Origin: Flavobacteriales bacterium UBA2306
GTDB taxonomy: Bacteria > Bacteroidota > Bacteroidia > Flavobacteriales > Weeksellaceae
Length of the DNA: 64,000 bases
NCBI GenBank assembly: GCA_002345565.1
Contig: DDVS01000001.1
Coordinates: 916,181-980,180 of the forward strand
Direction of reading: 5' to 3'
Shown piece by piece: positions 52,355 to 60,480 of the stretch. The notes beneath the pieces are model-generated. The model did no database searches. It saw only the letters and a list, made by a program, of their open reading frames with translations, and had not been told where the DNA came from. The position numbers and the translations under genes are program-made. The first letter of the stretch is position 1. Each line of letters starts with the position of its first letter.

Positions 52355-53338
52355 ATGAAATATTATAACAATATAGTAGAAACCATTGGTAACACACCTT
52401 TGGTAAAGCTAAATAAGGTTTTAGGAGAAGATTTTCCGGCCCTGGTTTTGGCAAAAGTTGAAACCACCAACCCAGGAAATTCTGTTAAAGACAGAATGGC
52501 ACTCAAAATGATAGAAGATGCAGAAAAAGACGGACGTCTGAAACCTGGAGGAACAATCATTGAAGGAACATCCGGCAATACGGGGATGGGCTTGGCTTTA
52601 GTGGCCATTCAAAAAGGTTACAAATGTATTTTTGTGACCAATTCCAAACAATCCAAAGAAAAATGCGACATCCTGCGTGCTGTTGGTGCAGAAGTAATTG
52701 TTTGTCCAACCGACGTAAAACCAACCGATCCTCGTTCGTACTATTCTACAGCGAAAAGGCTGACTACAGAAACCGAAAATGCTTGGTACGTCAATCAATA
52801 TGATAACTTATCCAACAGACAAGCGCATTACGAAAGTACCGCTCCTGAAATCTGGGAACAAACAGAAGGCAAATTAACCCACTTTGTAGTGGGCGCAGGA
52901 ACAGGCGGAACAATTACAGGATGTGGAAAATTCTTCAAGGAAAAAAATCCTGATATCAAAGTGATTGGTGTGGACACTTATGGTTCTATCTTGAAAGAAA
53001 TCCACGAAACAGGAGAGATTCACCTAGACCACGCCTATACTTACATTACAGAAGGTATTGGAGAAGATATTCTTCCGGAGAATTACGACATGAGCGTGAT
53101 AGACCACTTCGAAAAAGTTACGGATAAAGATGGTGCTATCTACGCAAGAAAGTTAGCGAAAGAAGAAGGAATTTTCTGTGGATATTCTGCAGGAAGCGCA
53201 ATTTCCTCTTTGGTACAGATGAAAGATCAATTTACAAAAGATGATATTATTGTAGTTCTGTTACACGATCATGGTTCCAGATATGTGGGGAAAATCTATA
53301 ATGATGATTGGATGCGGGAGCAAGGCTGGCTAGATTAA
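52355..53338 (+). CDS. PLP-dependent cysteine synthase family protein
   Basis: 327 residues, fold type II. The PLP Lys is in NPGNSVKDRMALKM, the phosphate-binding loops are EGTSGNTGMGLAL and GAGTGGTITGCGKF, and the end is HGSRYVGKIYNDDWM. Cysteine synthases and cystathionine beta-synthases share this; the length suits CysK/CysM-type or the CBS catalytic core without regulatory domains. It makes cysteine from O-acetylserine and sulfide, or cystathionine from serine and homocysteine. It follows the permease by 43 bases. Confidence 0.88.
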   Translation: MKYYNNIVETIGNTPLVKLNKVLGEDFPALVLAKVETTNPGNSVKDRMALKMIEDAEKDGRLKPGGTIIEGTSGNTGMGLALVAIQKGYKCIFVTNSKQSKEKCDILRAVGAEVIVCPTDVKPTDPRSYYSTAKRLTTETENAWYVNQYDNLSNRQAHYESTAPEIWEQTEGKLTHFVVGAGTGGTITGCGKFFKEKNPDIKVIGVDTYGSILKEIHETGEIHLDHAYTYITEGIGEDILPENYDMSVIDHFEKVTDKDGAIYARKLAKEEGIFCGYSAGSAISSLVQMKDQFTKDDIIVVLLHDHGSRYVGKIYNDDWMREQGWLD

Positions 53339-53360
53339 TTAAAATTGATACCAATAAAAA

Positions 53361-53385
53361 AATGGCTGCTATAATGGCAGCCATT
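53361..53385. terminator. Terminator after cysteine synthase
   Basis: AATGGCTGC and GCAGCCATT with a 7-nt loop, preceded by A and followed by T-rich sequence; convergent genes share it. Confidence 0.85.
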
Positions 53386-53407
53386 GTTATATTATAAAAG
53401 CTAATAT

Positions 53408-54028
53408 TTACTTAAAGAAAAAAGAAAATCCAGCGTTAGCTCCCAAGCTGTTGGTGATATTCTTGATTTCTCCTTCCTTGCTGGATGTATTAATGTATGA
53501 TAAACCAAGATCTACACCAATGGATGGTGTAATAAGTAACACCAAACCACCTTTTGCGCCCCAGGCTAAACCATCTGTTGTAGTTTTTGTGTCCAAAGAG
53601 CTGTAATAATCAGAAGAGAACTTTGTGGTATTAGAGAAATAACCAATTCCTGCTCCTAAATAAGGCATAACCTTAGAAGCAGATTTGAAATAATACGTCC
53701 CAGTAGGCATTACTACAACGGTACTGCTATTGGTTTCATAATTAAGACTTTCCCCGGAATAATATTCTGTGTTTTTGGATTTAGTAGATGTAAAAGCGAC
53801 ATCCATTCCTACAGCAAGTTTATTAATAACAAAATACCCGGCAGAAGGTGTAATATTAAATGTGGTAACTTTTGGTCCGTCATAGGACACCGTTCCATAT
53901 TTTATTTTGCTAGACGTATTGTTAAACCCGATAGTTGTAGATCCGGATACTACCCAAGATCCTTTTTCTGTTTGGGCATTGATTGTAGCACAAAAGGCCA
54001 AAGCGCCCAATAGAAATAGTTTTTTCAT
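53408..54028 (-). CDS. Outer membrane beta-barrel protein
   Basis: 206 residues. The signal peptide is MKKLFLLGALAFCATINAQ. The mature part alternates polar and hydrophobic residues with repeated strands such as YFVINKLAVGMDVAFTS, VMPYLGAGIGYFS and GVDLGLSYINT, and ends in Phe (GFSFFFK), the usual signal for outer-membrane insertion. It is an OmpX/PorT-type small barrel of about eight strands. Function unknown. Confidence 0.82.
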   Translation of the reverse strand: MKKLFLLGALAFCATINAQTEKGSWVVSGSTTIGFNNTSSKIKYGTVSYDGPKVTTFNITPSAGYFVINKLAVGMDVAFTSTKSKNTEYYSGESLNYETNSSTVVVMPTGTYYFKSASKVMPYLGAGIGYFSNTTKFSSDYYSSLDTKTTTDGLAWGAKGGLVLLITPSIGVDLGLSYINTSSKEGEIKNITNSLGANAGFSFFFK

Positions 54029-54101
54029 AGTGTATTGATTTTAGAAGTTGCAATTTTAAGAAAATTTTAACAACCTGCAAAATCAATGCTCAATTAATCA
54101 A

Positions 54102-54545
54102 TTAATTTTCTTCTGATAACCATTCACCATAAGAATTCTCGGTCTCGTGAAGTTTTAGATATGCCAACTGAACGTGGTTTGGAAGTTTGGATTTTATTTT
54201 AGATGCGATATCGTACAACATATTTTCGCAAGTAGGCTGATAATCACAAAATATAACTTTATGACCTTCATTTTGGAGATTTTCCCCTAATTTTTTGTGT
54301 GGAGAAGCGCCATTGACCAAAACCGCATGATCCCAAAGATCAACAACTTCATCTTTTACGATTTTCTTTATATCTCCAAAATCTACAACCATTCCGTTCT
54401 TTTGATTTTCCAAATCATTGATCGGATTTCCCTTTACAGTAACAAATAATTTGTAAGAATGACCGTGCATATTCTTACATTTCCCATCATAATTATAAAG
54501 AACGTGGGCGGTCTCAAAAGTGAAGATTTTAGTAATTCTTATCAT
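54102..54545 (-). CDS. queD: 6-carboxytetrahydropterin synthase (QueD)
   Basis: 147 residues. Zinc His residues are in FETAHVLYNYDGKCKNMHGHSYKL and the catalytic Cys and His fit the PTPS/QueD family. The enzyme makes 6-carboxytetrahydropterin in queuosine/7-deazaguanine synthesis. queC/queE/queF are not in the window. The ATG is 4 bases from a -7 box (54550-54557), so the mRNA should be leaderless and no preQ1 riboswitch can precede it. Confidence 0.9.
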   Translation of the reverse strand: MIRITKIFTFETAHVLYNYDGKCKNMHGHSYKLFVTVKGNPINDLENQKNGMVVDFGDIKKIVKDEVVDLWDHAVLVNGASPHKKLGENLQNEGHKVIFCDYQPTCENMLYDIASKIKSKLPNHVQLAYLKLHETENSYGEWLSEEN

Positions 54546-54549
54546 ATTG

Positions 54550-54557
54550 CAAAGATA
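54550..54557 (-). promoter_or_regulatory. -7 box of queD (near-leaderless)
   Basis: TATCTTTG on the minus strand, followed by CAAT and the ATG. Confidence 0.65.
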
Positions 54558-54618
54558 ATTAAAATAGATTTACATTTTTTTTAACATTCAAAATGTCTTT
54601 CAAATACACAAAAACTTA

Positions 54619-54626
54619 TAATTTTG
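54619..54626 (+). promoter_or_regulatory. -7 box of the small exported protein
   Basis: TAATTTTG fits TAnnTTTG; it ends 21 bases before the ATG at 54648. Confidence 0.5.
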
Positions 54627-54647
54627 ATCCTAGCTATACATCTCATA

Positions 54648-55112
54648 ATGAAAAAAATTTTCGTATTTCTTTTTCTATCTTGTTCTTTATTTTTCTATGC
54701 GCAAAATTATGGAGCTCTTAACGATCTTTTGACGCAATTAGAAACCAAGCATAAGAAAATGACCGACACTTCTAATTATACTCTTAACAATAAAAAATTT
54801 GTTTTGGTAGAAGATTTTGAGGATCATTCTGAACGTCATATTCTAGAATTTAAAGACGATAATTCTCTGACACTTATTGAGTTGATTGATGATAAAGCTA
54901 CAGGAAAAACTTATTCTAATATCTTTTCGGGAGATTTCATCAGAAAAAGAAATGCCGTATCTGTTAGAGCTAATTATCTGGAAGGTCAACCCATTCCAAA
55001 AGCGATAATTTACAACCTATATTTAATGAATCTTAATGATGTGTGGTATCTCAAAGACATCAATAACAGCAAACGCTGGATAGAACAAAATAATCTGTTA
55101 AACAAAAAGTAA
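54648..55112 (+). CDS. Small exported protein of unknown function
   Basis: 154 residues from the ATG at 54648, which gives the signal peptide MKKIFVFLFLSCSLFFYAQ; the open frame begins 8 codons earlier, within the promoter. The mature part contains FVLVEDFEDHSERHILEFKDD and LTLIELIDDKATGKTYSN but no recognised domain. It is convergent with the alpha/beta hydrolase, whose stop codon is directly adjacent. Confidence 0.65.
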   Translation: MKKIFVFLFLSCSLFFYAQNYGALNDLLTQLETKHKKMTDTSNYTLNNKKFVLVEDFEDHSERHILEFKDDNSLTLIELIDDKATGKTYSNIFSGDFIRKRNAVSVRANYLEGQPIPKAIIYNLYLMNLNDVWYLKDINNSKRWIEQNNLLNKK

Positions 55113-55943
55113 TTAACTCTTCTTTAAAAAATTAATACAGATTTCTACAGCTTCATCCAGTTCTTTTGGAAGACAATCATTGCCCCAAGGTTCTTTTGCG
55201 CCAAACGTATGATTAGCGTTTTCGATTATTTCAAGATGAGAATCTTTTGTCCATTGATGAAGATTTTCAGAATGGTTTAAAGGAACAGATTCATCATCAG
55301 AACCGTGAATGAATAAAGTTGGAATTGTCAGATTTTCACAAGCTTTTTCAACATCAAATCTGTCTTTATTAATTTCAAAGTCTTGGTAGAACTGAAAATA
55401 ATGAGGCATTTTTTGTTTGGTTCTGGCATTTTCCACGAAATAAACACCTTCTTTTATCCAATTTTCAAAAGCTTCATTTTTAGGAAATCTGTCAAGCGTG
55501 GAAACACTTGCTAAAGTAATTAGTTTTGTAATCAATTTATTTTCAGAAACTTTGATTATAGAAATCCCTCCACCTCTACTGTGTCCTAGCAAAATTATTT
55601 TGTTGGAGTCAACTTCTTTTTGATTTTTGAAATGATTGATAACAACTTCCAAATCATCCAATTCTTTGGAATAATTATTTTGTCCAAATGCTTCTAAATC
55701 TGCAAAATTATTTGGGTTATCAATTGTAGTCCCGTTATGAGAAAAATTGAATTTAACAAAGTAAAATCCAGCTTTGGCGAACTTCTCTCCCATCAATTCC
55801 CAGGCGCCCCAATCTTTGTAACCTTTGTAACCGTGAACGAAAATGATTATCGGCAATTTCTCTTCAGAATCTGGAAAAATCGCATCGGCTAAAAATTCTC
55901 TGGAACTTTTGAGAATGATATTTTTTTGCTTGATTAAATTCAT
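55113..55943 (-). CDS. Alpha/beta hydrolase (dienelactone hydrolase/S9-like)
   Basis: 276 residues, no signal peptide. The oxyanion His-Gly is IIFVHGYKGYKDWGAW, the nucleophile is GHSRGGG, the acid is in FIHGSDDESVP, and the catalytic His is in NANHTFGAKEPWGNDCLP. The triad is intact, so it is a functional serine hydrolase, probably an esterase or peptidase. A CGCAAAG repeat precedes it. Substrate unknown. Confidence 0.85.
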   Translation of the reverse strand: MNLIKQKNIILKSSREFLADAIFPDSEEKLPIIIFVHGYKGYKDWGAWELMGEKFAKAGFYFVKFNFSHNGTTIDNPNNFADLEAFGQNNYSKELDDLEVVINHFKNQKEVDSNKIILLGHSRGGGISIIKVSENKLITKLITLASVSTLDRFPKNEAFENWIKEGVYFVENARTKQKMPHYFQFYQDFEINKDRFDVEKACENLTIPTLFIHGSDDESVPLNHSENLHQWTKDSHLEIIENANHTFGAKEPWGNDCLPKELDEAVEICINFLKKS

Positions 55944-55960
55944 TTCTGATTCTTTTATTT

Positions 55961-56040
55961 AAACGCAAAGTCCGCAAAGATTTTTTTTTATTTTAATTGA
56001 AAATAATTTAAGTTCGCAAAGACGTAAAACTCAGCAAAGA
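55961..56040. repeat. CGCAAAG dispersed repeat, copy 4
   Basis: AAACGCAAAGTCCGCAAAG, core with ATTGAAAATAATTTAAG, then TTCGCAAAGACGTAAAACTC and AGCAAAGA. It is nearly identical to copy 1. Confidence 0.7.
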
Positions 56041-56097
56041 ACAAAACGCGATATGCTTAAAAGTCTTTTATCTTTTCTCTATTATCTCAAAATCTAA

Positions 56098-57456
56098 TTA
56101 AATCGTCATCGAAAAAATCCGAGTTTCCGGTTTGTTTCTCATCATTCGGAGGTCGAAAACCATAGCAACATTCCGTGTAAAAGCTCTTCCTTTTTCGGTA
56201 ATTTTAATTTGATTGTCGAAGATTTCTACCAAACCATCAGTTTCCATTTCTTTCAATTTCTCAATCGCATTTTCGATTTCTGGGAAAGATGTTTGCAAGT
56301 CCCAACTTGTTTCCAATTGACACATTAGATTAAGAATATGTTTTCTGATAATCAAATCTTCTTCATCTAAAATATGTCCACGGAAAACAGGGATCTCACC
56401 TTCTTCTACAATTTTCTGATATTCCTCAACAGTTTTTACATTTTGCGCAAAAGCATACCAAGAATCTGAAATAGCCGACATTCCCAAACCTACCATCAAT
56501 TGGGTTTTGCTGGATGTATAACCCATAAAATTACGGTGCAATTTTTTCTGAGTTAATGATTGATAAAGGTCATCGTGTTCCAAAGAAAAATGGTCCATTC
56601 CAATCTCGATGTAACCGAGTTCTTCCAGTAATTTTTTTCCGTCTTCGTAAAGTCGTCTTTTTTCATCGCCACTTGGTAAATCACTTTCGTCAAAACCTCT
56701 TTGTCCAACACCTTTTACCCAAGGAACGTGTGCATAAGAATAGAAAGCTAATCTATCAGGTTTCAGTTCTAATGTTTTTCTAATTGTAAACTCAGTGGCT
56801 TCCCAAGTTTGGTGAGGCAATCCGAAAACCAAATCGTGACTGATTCCTTTATATCCAATTTCTCTCGCCCATTCAGTCACGTTTTTCACATTCTCGAAAG
56901 GCTGAATCCTATTAATCGCTTTTTGAACTTTCGGGTCATAATCCTGAACACCAAAACTCACTCTATTAAAACCTAAATCAAACAAAGTCTGAAGATGTTC
57001 ACGAGTGGTGTTATTCGGATGACCTTCAAAACTGAATTCTTGTTCTTCTGCAATTTCTACAGTATCGAAAATGCCTTGAAGAAGTGTTTTCAGGTTTTCT
57101 GGAGAAAAGAAAGTTGGCGTTCCTCCGCCCAAATGAAGTTCTTTTAATTTTGGTTTTTCATCGAACAATTCGAGGTACAATTTCCATTCTTTCAGGACAC
57201 TTTCCAGATAAGGAACTTCTACAGAATGTTGTTTTGTAATCCTCTTGTGACAAGCACAAAATGTACAAAGTGCCTCGCAAAAAGGCAAGTGAATATAAAT
57301 GGAAATTCCCTCTCCAGAATTGCTTTCTGAAAAGGATTTTATGACTGATTTTTTCCAAAGTTCTGCTGTAAAATCGGCTTCGTTCCAATAAGGAACTGTG
57401 GGATAAGACGTGTAACGCGGACCTGGAATATTGTATTTATCAACTAACGAATTCAT
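56098..57456 (-). CDS. hemN: Oxygen-independent coproporphyrinogen III oxidase
   Basis: 452 residues, radical SAM. The cluster-binding Cys are in YIHLPFCEALCTFCACHK (C-x3-C-x2-C-x-C as in HemN), and LKELHLGGGTPTFFSPENL is the SAM-binding GGGTP motif. The C-terminal HemN domain follows. It converts coproporphyrinogen III to protoporphyrinogen IX without oxygen, in heme synthesis. The start is 5 bases after a -7 box. Confidence 0.95.
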   Translation of the reverse strand: MNSLVDKYNIPGPRYTSYPTVPYWNEADFTAELWKKSVIKSFSESNSGEGISIYIHLPFCEALCTFCACHKRITKQHSVEVPYLESVLKEWKLYLELFDEKPKLKELHLGGGTPTFFSPENLKTLLQGIFDTVEIAEEQEFSFEGHPNNTTREHLQTLFDLGFNRVSFGVQDYDPKVQKAINRIQPFENVKNVTEWAREIGYKGISHDLVFGLPHQTWEATEFTIRKTLELKPDRLAFYSYAHVPWVKGVGQRGFDESDLPSGDEKRRLYEDGKKLLEELGYIEIGMDHFSLEHDDLYQSLTQKKLHRNFMGYTSSKTQLMVGLGMSAISDSWYAFAQNVKTVEEYQKIVEEGEIPVFRGHILDEEDLIIRKHILNLMCQLETSWDLQTSFPEIENAIEKLKEMETDGLVEIFDNQIKITEKGRAFTRNVAMVFDLRMMRNKPETRIFSMTI

Positions 57457-57461
57457 TGGGG

Positions 57462-57469
57462 CAAAGTTA
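57462..57469 (-). promoter_or_regulatory. -7 box of hemN (near-leaderless)
   Basis: TAACTTTG on the minus strand, followed by CCCCA and the ATG at 57456. It resembles the pyrB leader, where CACCCA separates the box from the ATG. Confidence 0.65.
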
Positions 57470-57612
57470 CGAAAATTGAGTTTGGAATGAATTTGAATAA
57501 GGGATGATTTTTATCTATGATGCATATTCAAAAACCACAAATCGAAGATTCGACGGAGTCAAAAGGCACAAAAGAAAAATAGTCATTTAGTTAAAAAAGC
57601 AGTTATTATTCT

Positions 57613-57657
57613 TTAGGAAACTTGACAGTTAAGCTTAGATTCCTACGGAATGACAAA
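57613..57657. repeat. TCATTCCGTAGGAATCT dispersed repeat, copy 2 (inverted)
   Basis: AGATTCCTACGGAATGACAA is the complement of the start of the copy at 35511. It is in the 430-bp hemN-pheT spacer, which holds only repeats and no gene. Confidence 0.6.
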
Positions 57658-57692
57658 TTAATATTTTTTGAGAAATCATAATTTGGATGACT

Positions 57693-57818
57693 AATGCCCT
57701 AGCCCCGATAGGAACGGCATCCTTTTTTGTCATTGCGAGGAGAAATTTCTAAAGATGGTTTCACTTCGTTCGCAATGACGAAAAAGATATAGTGGATAGC
57801 GGGATTAAGCTTCTAAAA
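57693..57818. repeat. GGAAATCC/GGAAAGC-type repeat, copy 3, with nested palindrome
   Basis: The frame GCCCTAGCCCCGATAGGAAC plus GGCATCCTTTTTTG is followed by an inserted element TCATTGCGAGGAG to CGTTCGCAATGACG (57731-57780, inverted ends), then AAAAAGATATAGTGGATAGC and GGGATTAAGCTTC. The nested piece occupies the variable loop. Confidence 0.6.
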
Positions 57819-57838
57819 AATTGATATAACTGCATAAA

Positions 57839-57864
57839 AAAATCGGAAATGTTTTCCCGATTTT
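57839..57864 (-). terminator. Terminator of pheT
   Basis: AAAATCGG and CCGATTTT around a 10-nt loop; a T run follows on the minus strand. Confidence 0.8.
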
Positions 57865-57886
57865 GATTTATATAAGTTTGAACTAA

Positions 57887-60286
57887 TTATCTCAACTCCG
57901 CATTGAATTCTTTGGCGAAAGATTTGATTAGAGAGTTCATTACTTCTGTGATGTCTTTGTCTTCCAAGGTTTTTTCTTCGTTTAGAAGTTCGAAGCTTAA
58001 AGCATAAGATTTTTTTCCTTCAGGAAGGTTTTTGCCTTCGTAAACATCGAACAAATTCACTTGTTTCAAGAAAGGTGACTTATTGGATTTTGCCAACTCG
58101 TACAATTCGGCATAAGTAATCGTCTTGTCAACCAACAATGCTAAATCTCTTCTGATTTTATTGAACTTCGGAATATCAATGAACTTCAAGTTTTCTTTTG
58201 TTCTAAGAGCCTGACAAGTTTCTAACTCGATTTCTGCATAAATAACTTCTTGGCTGATGTCGAAATCTTTCAACATTTGAGGCGCAACTTTTCCAATTCT
58301 TGCAACCGTTTTTCCGTCAGATTTTATTTCCAAAGCATCAGAAAAACGATCATCAACCAATGCAGATTCTTGTAAATCTAGATTCAGTTTTTCCAAAAGA
58401 ACTTTGACATAAGCTTTCAGATAATAAAAATCTGTTGCGCTTTTTGGCTGACGCCAGTTTTCCGCAACTTCTCTTCCCGAAGTCAAAATCGCTAATTGCT
58501 TTCTTTCTTCGTATTTTTCTCTTTTATGATAAATTTTCCCTAATTCGAAAAACTTGATGTCAGATGATTTTCTATTGATATTGTAAATCGCATTTTCCAA
58601 AAGTCCTTCTAACAGAGACTTTCTCATAAATGCCAAATCATTACTCAAAGGATTTAGCAATTTCACCGCATTGGTTTCATCTTTTACAGAAGTCAACGAG
58701 TTGTTCATCACTTCGTGGAAACCGTTGGATTGCAATGTTCTTGCCCAAGAGTTTTCCAAAGCATCTTGGTCGTCAAAACTCAGTTTAACAGGCGTGAAAG
58801 AGATTTTTTTCGGTGCATCGATTTTGTTGTAACCGTAGATTCTCAATACTTCTTCAATCACATCGATTTCTCTTGTTACATCCGCTCTGTAAACCGGAAC
58901 AGACAATTCTAGACCGTTTTGAATCTCATTAAGAATCTGAATATCAAGAGATTTAAGGATTTCTTTGATTTTTTCTCTGTGAATTTTAGTCCCTAAAATC
59001 TGGTCTAATTTCGAATATCTGAAAACCACATAATGGTCTTTGATTTTTTCAGGATAATGTTCCAAAATCTCTCCAACCAACTTTCCACCAGCTAATTCCT
59101 GAATCAAATTAATCGCGTGCGTCAAAGCAGTTCTCGCGTTATTCGGGTCAACACCTCTTTCGAAACGGAAAGACGCATCGGTATTCAAACCGTGAGCTTT
59201 GGAAGCTTTTCTAATCGCCACAGGATTAAAATAAGCACTTTCTAAGAAGATAGTTTTCGTTTCAGAAGAAACACCACTTTCACTTCCACCGAAAACTCCT
59301 GCGATACACATTGGTTTGTCTTTTCCATCTTTGATCATAATTTCGGAACCGTTTAATGTTCTCTCAACGTTGTCCAAAGTTTTGAATTTGGTTCCAGCTT
59401 TTACAGTTCCAACTTTTACAGTTTTCTCTGCGATTTTATCCGCATCAAAAGCGTGAAGCGGTTGTCCAAGCCCGTGAAGAATATAATTGGTAATATCTAC
59501 AACATTATTAATTGGCGAAAGTCCGATGGCTTTCAGTCTATCTTTCAACCAGTCTGGAGAAGCTTTGATTTCTATGTTTTCCAAAACTGCGCCCAAATAT
59601 CTTGGCGTCAATTCTGAATCTTCAACCTCTAATTTGAAATCGTGAGAACCTTCAATTTCTACAGAATCAGATTTAATTTTATTGAAATCTGACTTGAAAT
59701 TATTGGAAGATAAATAAGCCTGCAAATCTCTTGCAACACCATAATGTGACATTGCGTCGGTTCTGTTTGGCGTCAATCCAATCTCGTAAACTTCATCATT
59801 TGTCAATTCAAAATAATCAGCGAAAGGTTTCCCCACTTCATATTTAGTTTCATCCAAAACCATAATTCCAGCGTGGTCATCACTTAAGCCTAACTCATCT
59901 TCGGCACAAATCATCCCTTCGGAAACTTCGCCACGGATTTTAGCTTTTTTGATTTCGAAAGAACTTCCGTCTTTTGCATAGATTTTTGTTCCAACGACAG
60001 CAACAGGAACAGTTTGTCCAGCAGCAACATTTGGTGCGCCACAAACGATTTCCAACACTTTTCCGTTTCCAACATCAACTGTTGTTTTGCTTAGTTTATC
60101 AGCATTTGGGTGTTTTTCGCAAGTCAAAACTTTACCTACAACAATCCCTTCCAGACTTCCTTTTATGCTTTCGAATTGATCAACACCTTCTACCTCCAAA
60201 CCGATATCGGTTAGATATGCACTGATTTTTTCTGAGTTAAGATCAGTTTTGATATAATCTTTAAGCCAATTATTAGAAATTTTCAT
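57887..60286 (-). CDS. pheT: Phenylalanine-tRNA ligase beta subunit
   Basis: 799 residues. An N-terminal EMAP/tRNA-binding domain is seen at VVGKVLTCEKHPNADKLSKT, B3/B4 editing-domain sequence around residues 210-400, B5 domain, core catalytic-like domain with RIYGYNKIDAPKK, and a C-terminal ferredoxin-like anticodon-binding domain (FNKIRRDLALLVDKTITYAEL). It pairs with PheS, which is not in the window. A heptad element lies 13 bases upstream of its ATG. Confidence 0.97.
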   Translation of the reverse strand: MKISNNWLKDYIKTDLNSEKISAYLTDIGLEVEGVDQFESIKGSLEGIVVGKVLTCEKHPNADKLSKTTVDVGNGKVLEIVCGAPNVAAGQTVPVAVVGTKIYAKDGSSFEIKKAKIRGEVSEGMICAEDELGLSDDHAGIMVLDETKYEVGKPFADYFELTNDEVYEIGLTPNRTDAMSHYGVARDLQAYLSSNNFKSDFNKIKSDSVEIEGSHDFKLEVEDSELTPRYLGAVLENIEIKASPDWLKDRLKAIGLSPINNVVDITNYILHGLGQPLHAFDADKIAEKTVKVGTVKAGTKFKTLDNVERTLNGSEIMIKDGKDKPMCIAGVFGGSESGVSSETKTIFLESAYFNPVAIRKASKAHGLNTDASFRFERGVDPNNARTALTHAINLIQELAGGKLVGEILEHYPEKIKDHYVVFRYSKLDQILGTKIHREKIKEILKSLDIQILNEIQNGLELSVPVYRADVTREIDVIEEVLRIYGYNKIDAPKKISFTPVKLSFDDQDALENSWARTLQSNGFHEVMNNSLTSVKDETNAVKLLNPLSNDLAFMRKSLLEGLLENAIYNINRKSSDIKFFELGKIYHKREKYEERKQLAILTSGREVAENWRQPKSATDFYYLKAYVKVLLEKLNLDLQESALVDDRFSDALEIKSDGKTVARIGKVAPQMLKDFDISQEVIYAEIELETCQALRTKENLKFIDIPKFNKIRRDLALLVDKTITYAELYELAKSNKSPFLKQVNLFDVYEGKNLPEGKKSYALSFELLNEEKTLEDKDITEVMNSLIKSFAKEFNAELR

Positions 60287-60299
60287 TTTATATATTATT

Positions 60300-60327
60300 G
60301 TCGGAAGTCAGAAGTCTGATGTCCGAA
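60300..60327. repeat. Heptad element, GAC type, 4 units, upstream of pheT
   Basis: GTCGGAA, GTCAGAA, GTCTGAT and GTCCGAA. TCGGA pairs with TCCGA and TCAGA with TCTGA, so all four units take part in the hairpin. Confidence 0.78.
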
Positions 60328-60351
60328 GTTTTAGTTTATTATTTAAAGACT

Positions 60352-60400
60352 CTTCGACAGGCTCAGAGTGATTTGCGGTGTCAGGCTGAGCTTGTCGAAG
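60352..60400. repeat. CTTCGACAGG inverted repeat
   Basis: CTTCGACAGGCTCAG (60352-60366) is complementary to CTGAGCTTGTCGAAG (60386-60400) except at one base; the loop is 19 nt. The right half also matches the GTCAGGC family at 9511 and 22765. Confidence 0.7.
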
Positions 60401-60425
60401 CCTCCACATTATTGTTTTTTAAACT

Positions 60426-60462
60426 AAAATTTGAGACCTGAATTTCAAATCTCAAATTTTAA
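60426..60462. repeat. Heptad element, 5 units, hairpin, 3' of dnaN
   Basis: AATTTGA, GACCTGA, ATTTCAA, ATCTCAA and ATTTTAA in one register (60428-60462). AAAATTTGAGA (60426) pairs perfectly with TCTCAAATTTT (60450). It may also act as a weak dnaN terminator. Confidence 0.6.
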
Positions 60463-60480
60463 ATATGATTAATTTTAAAA

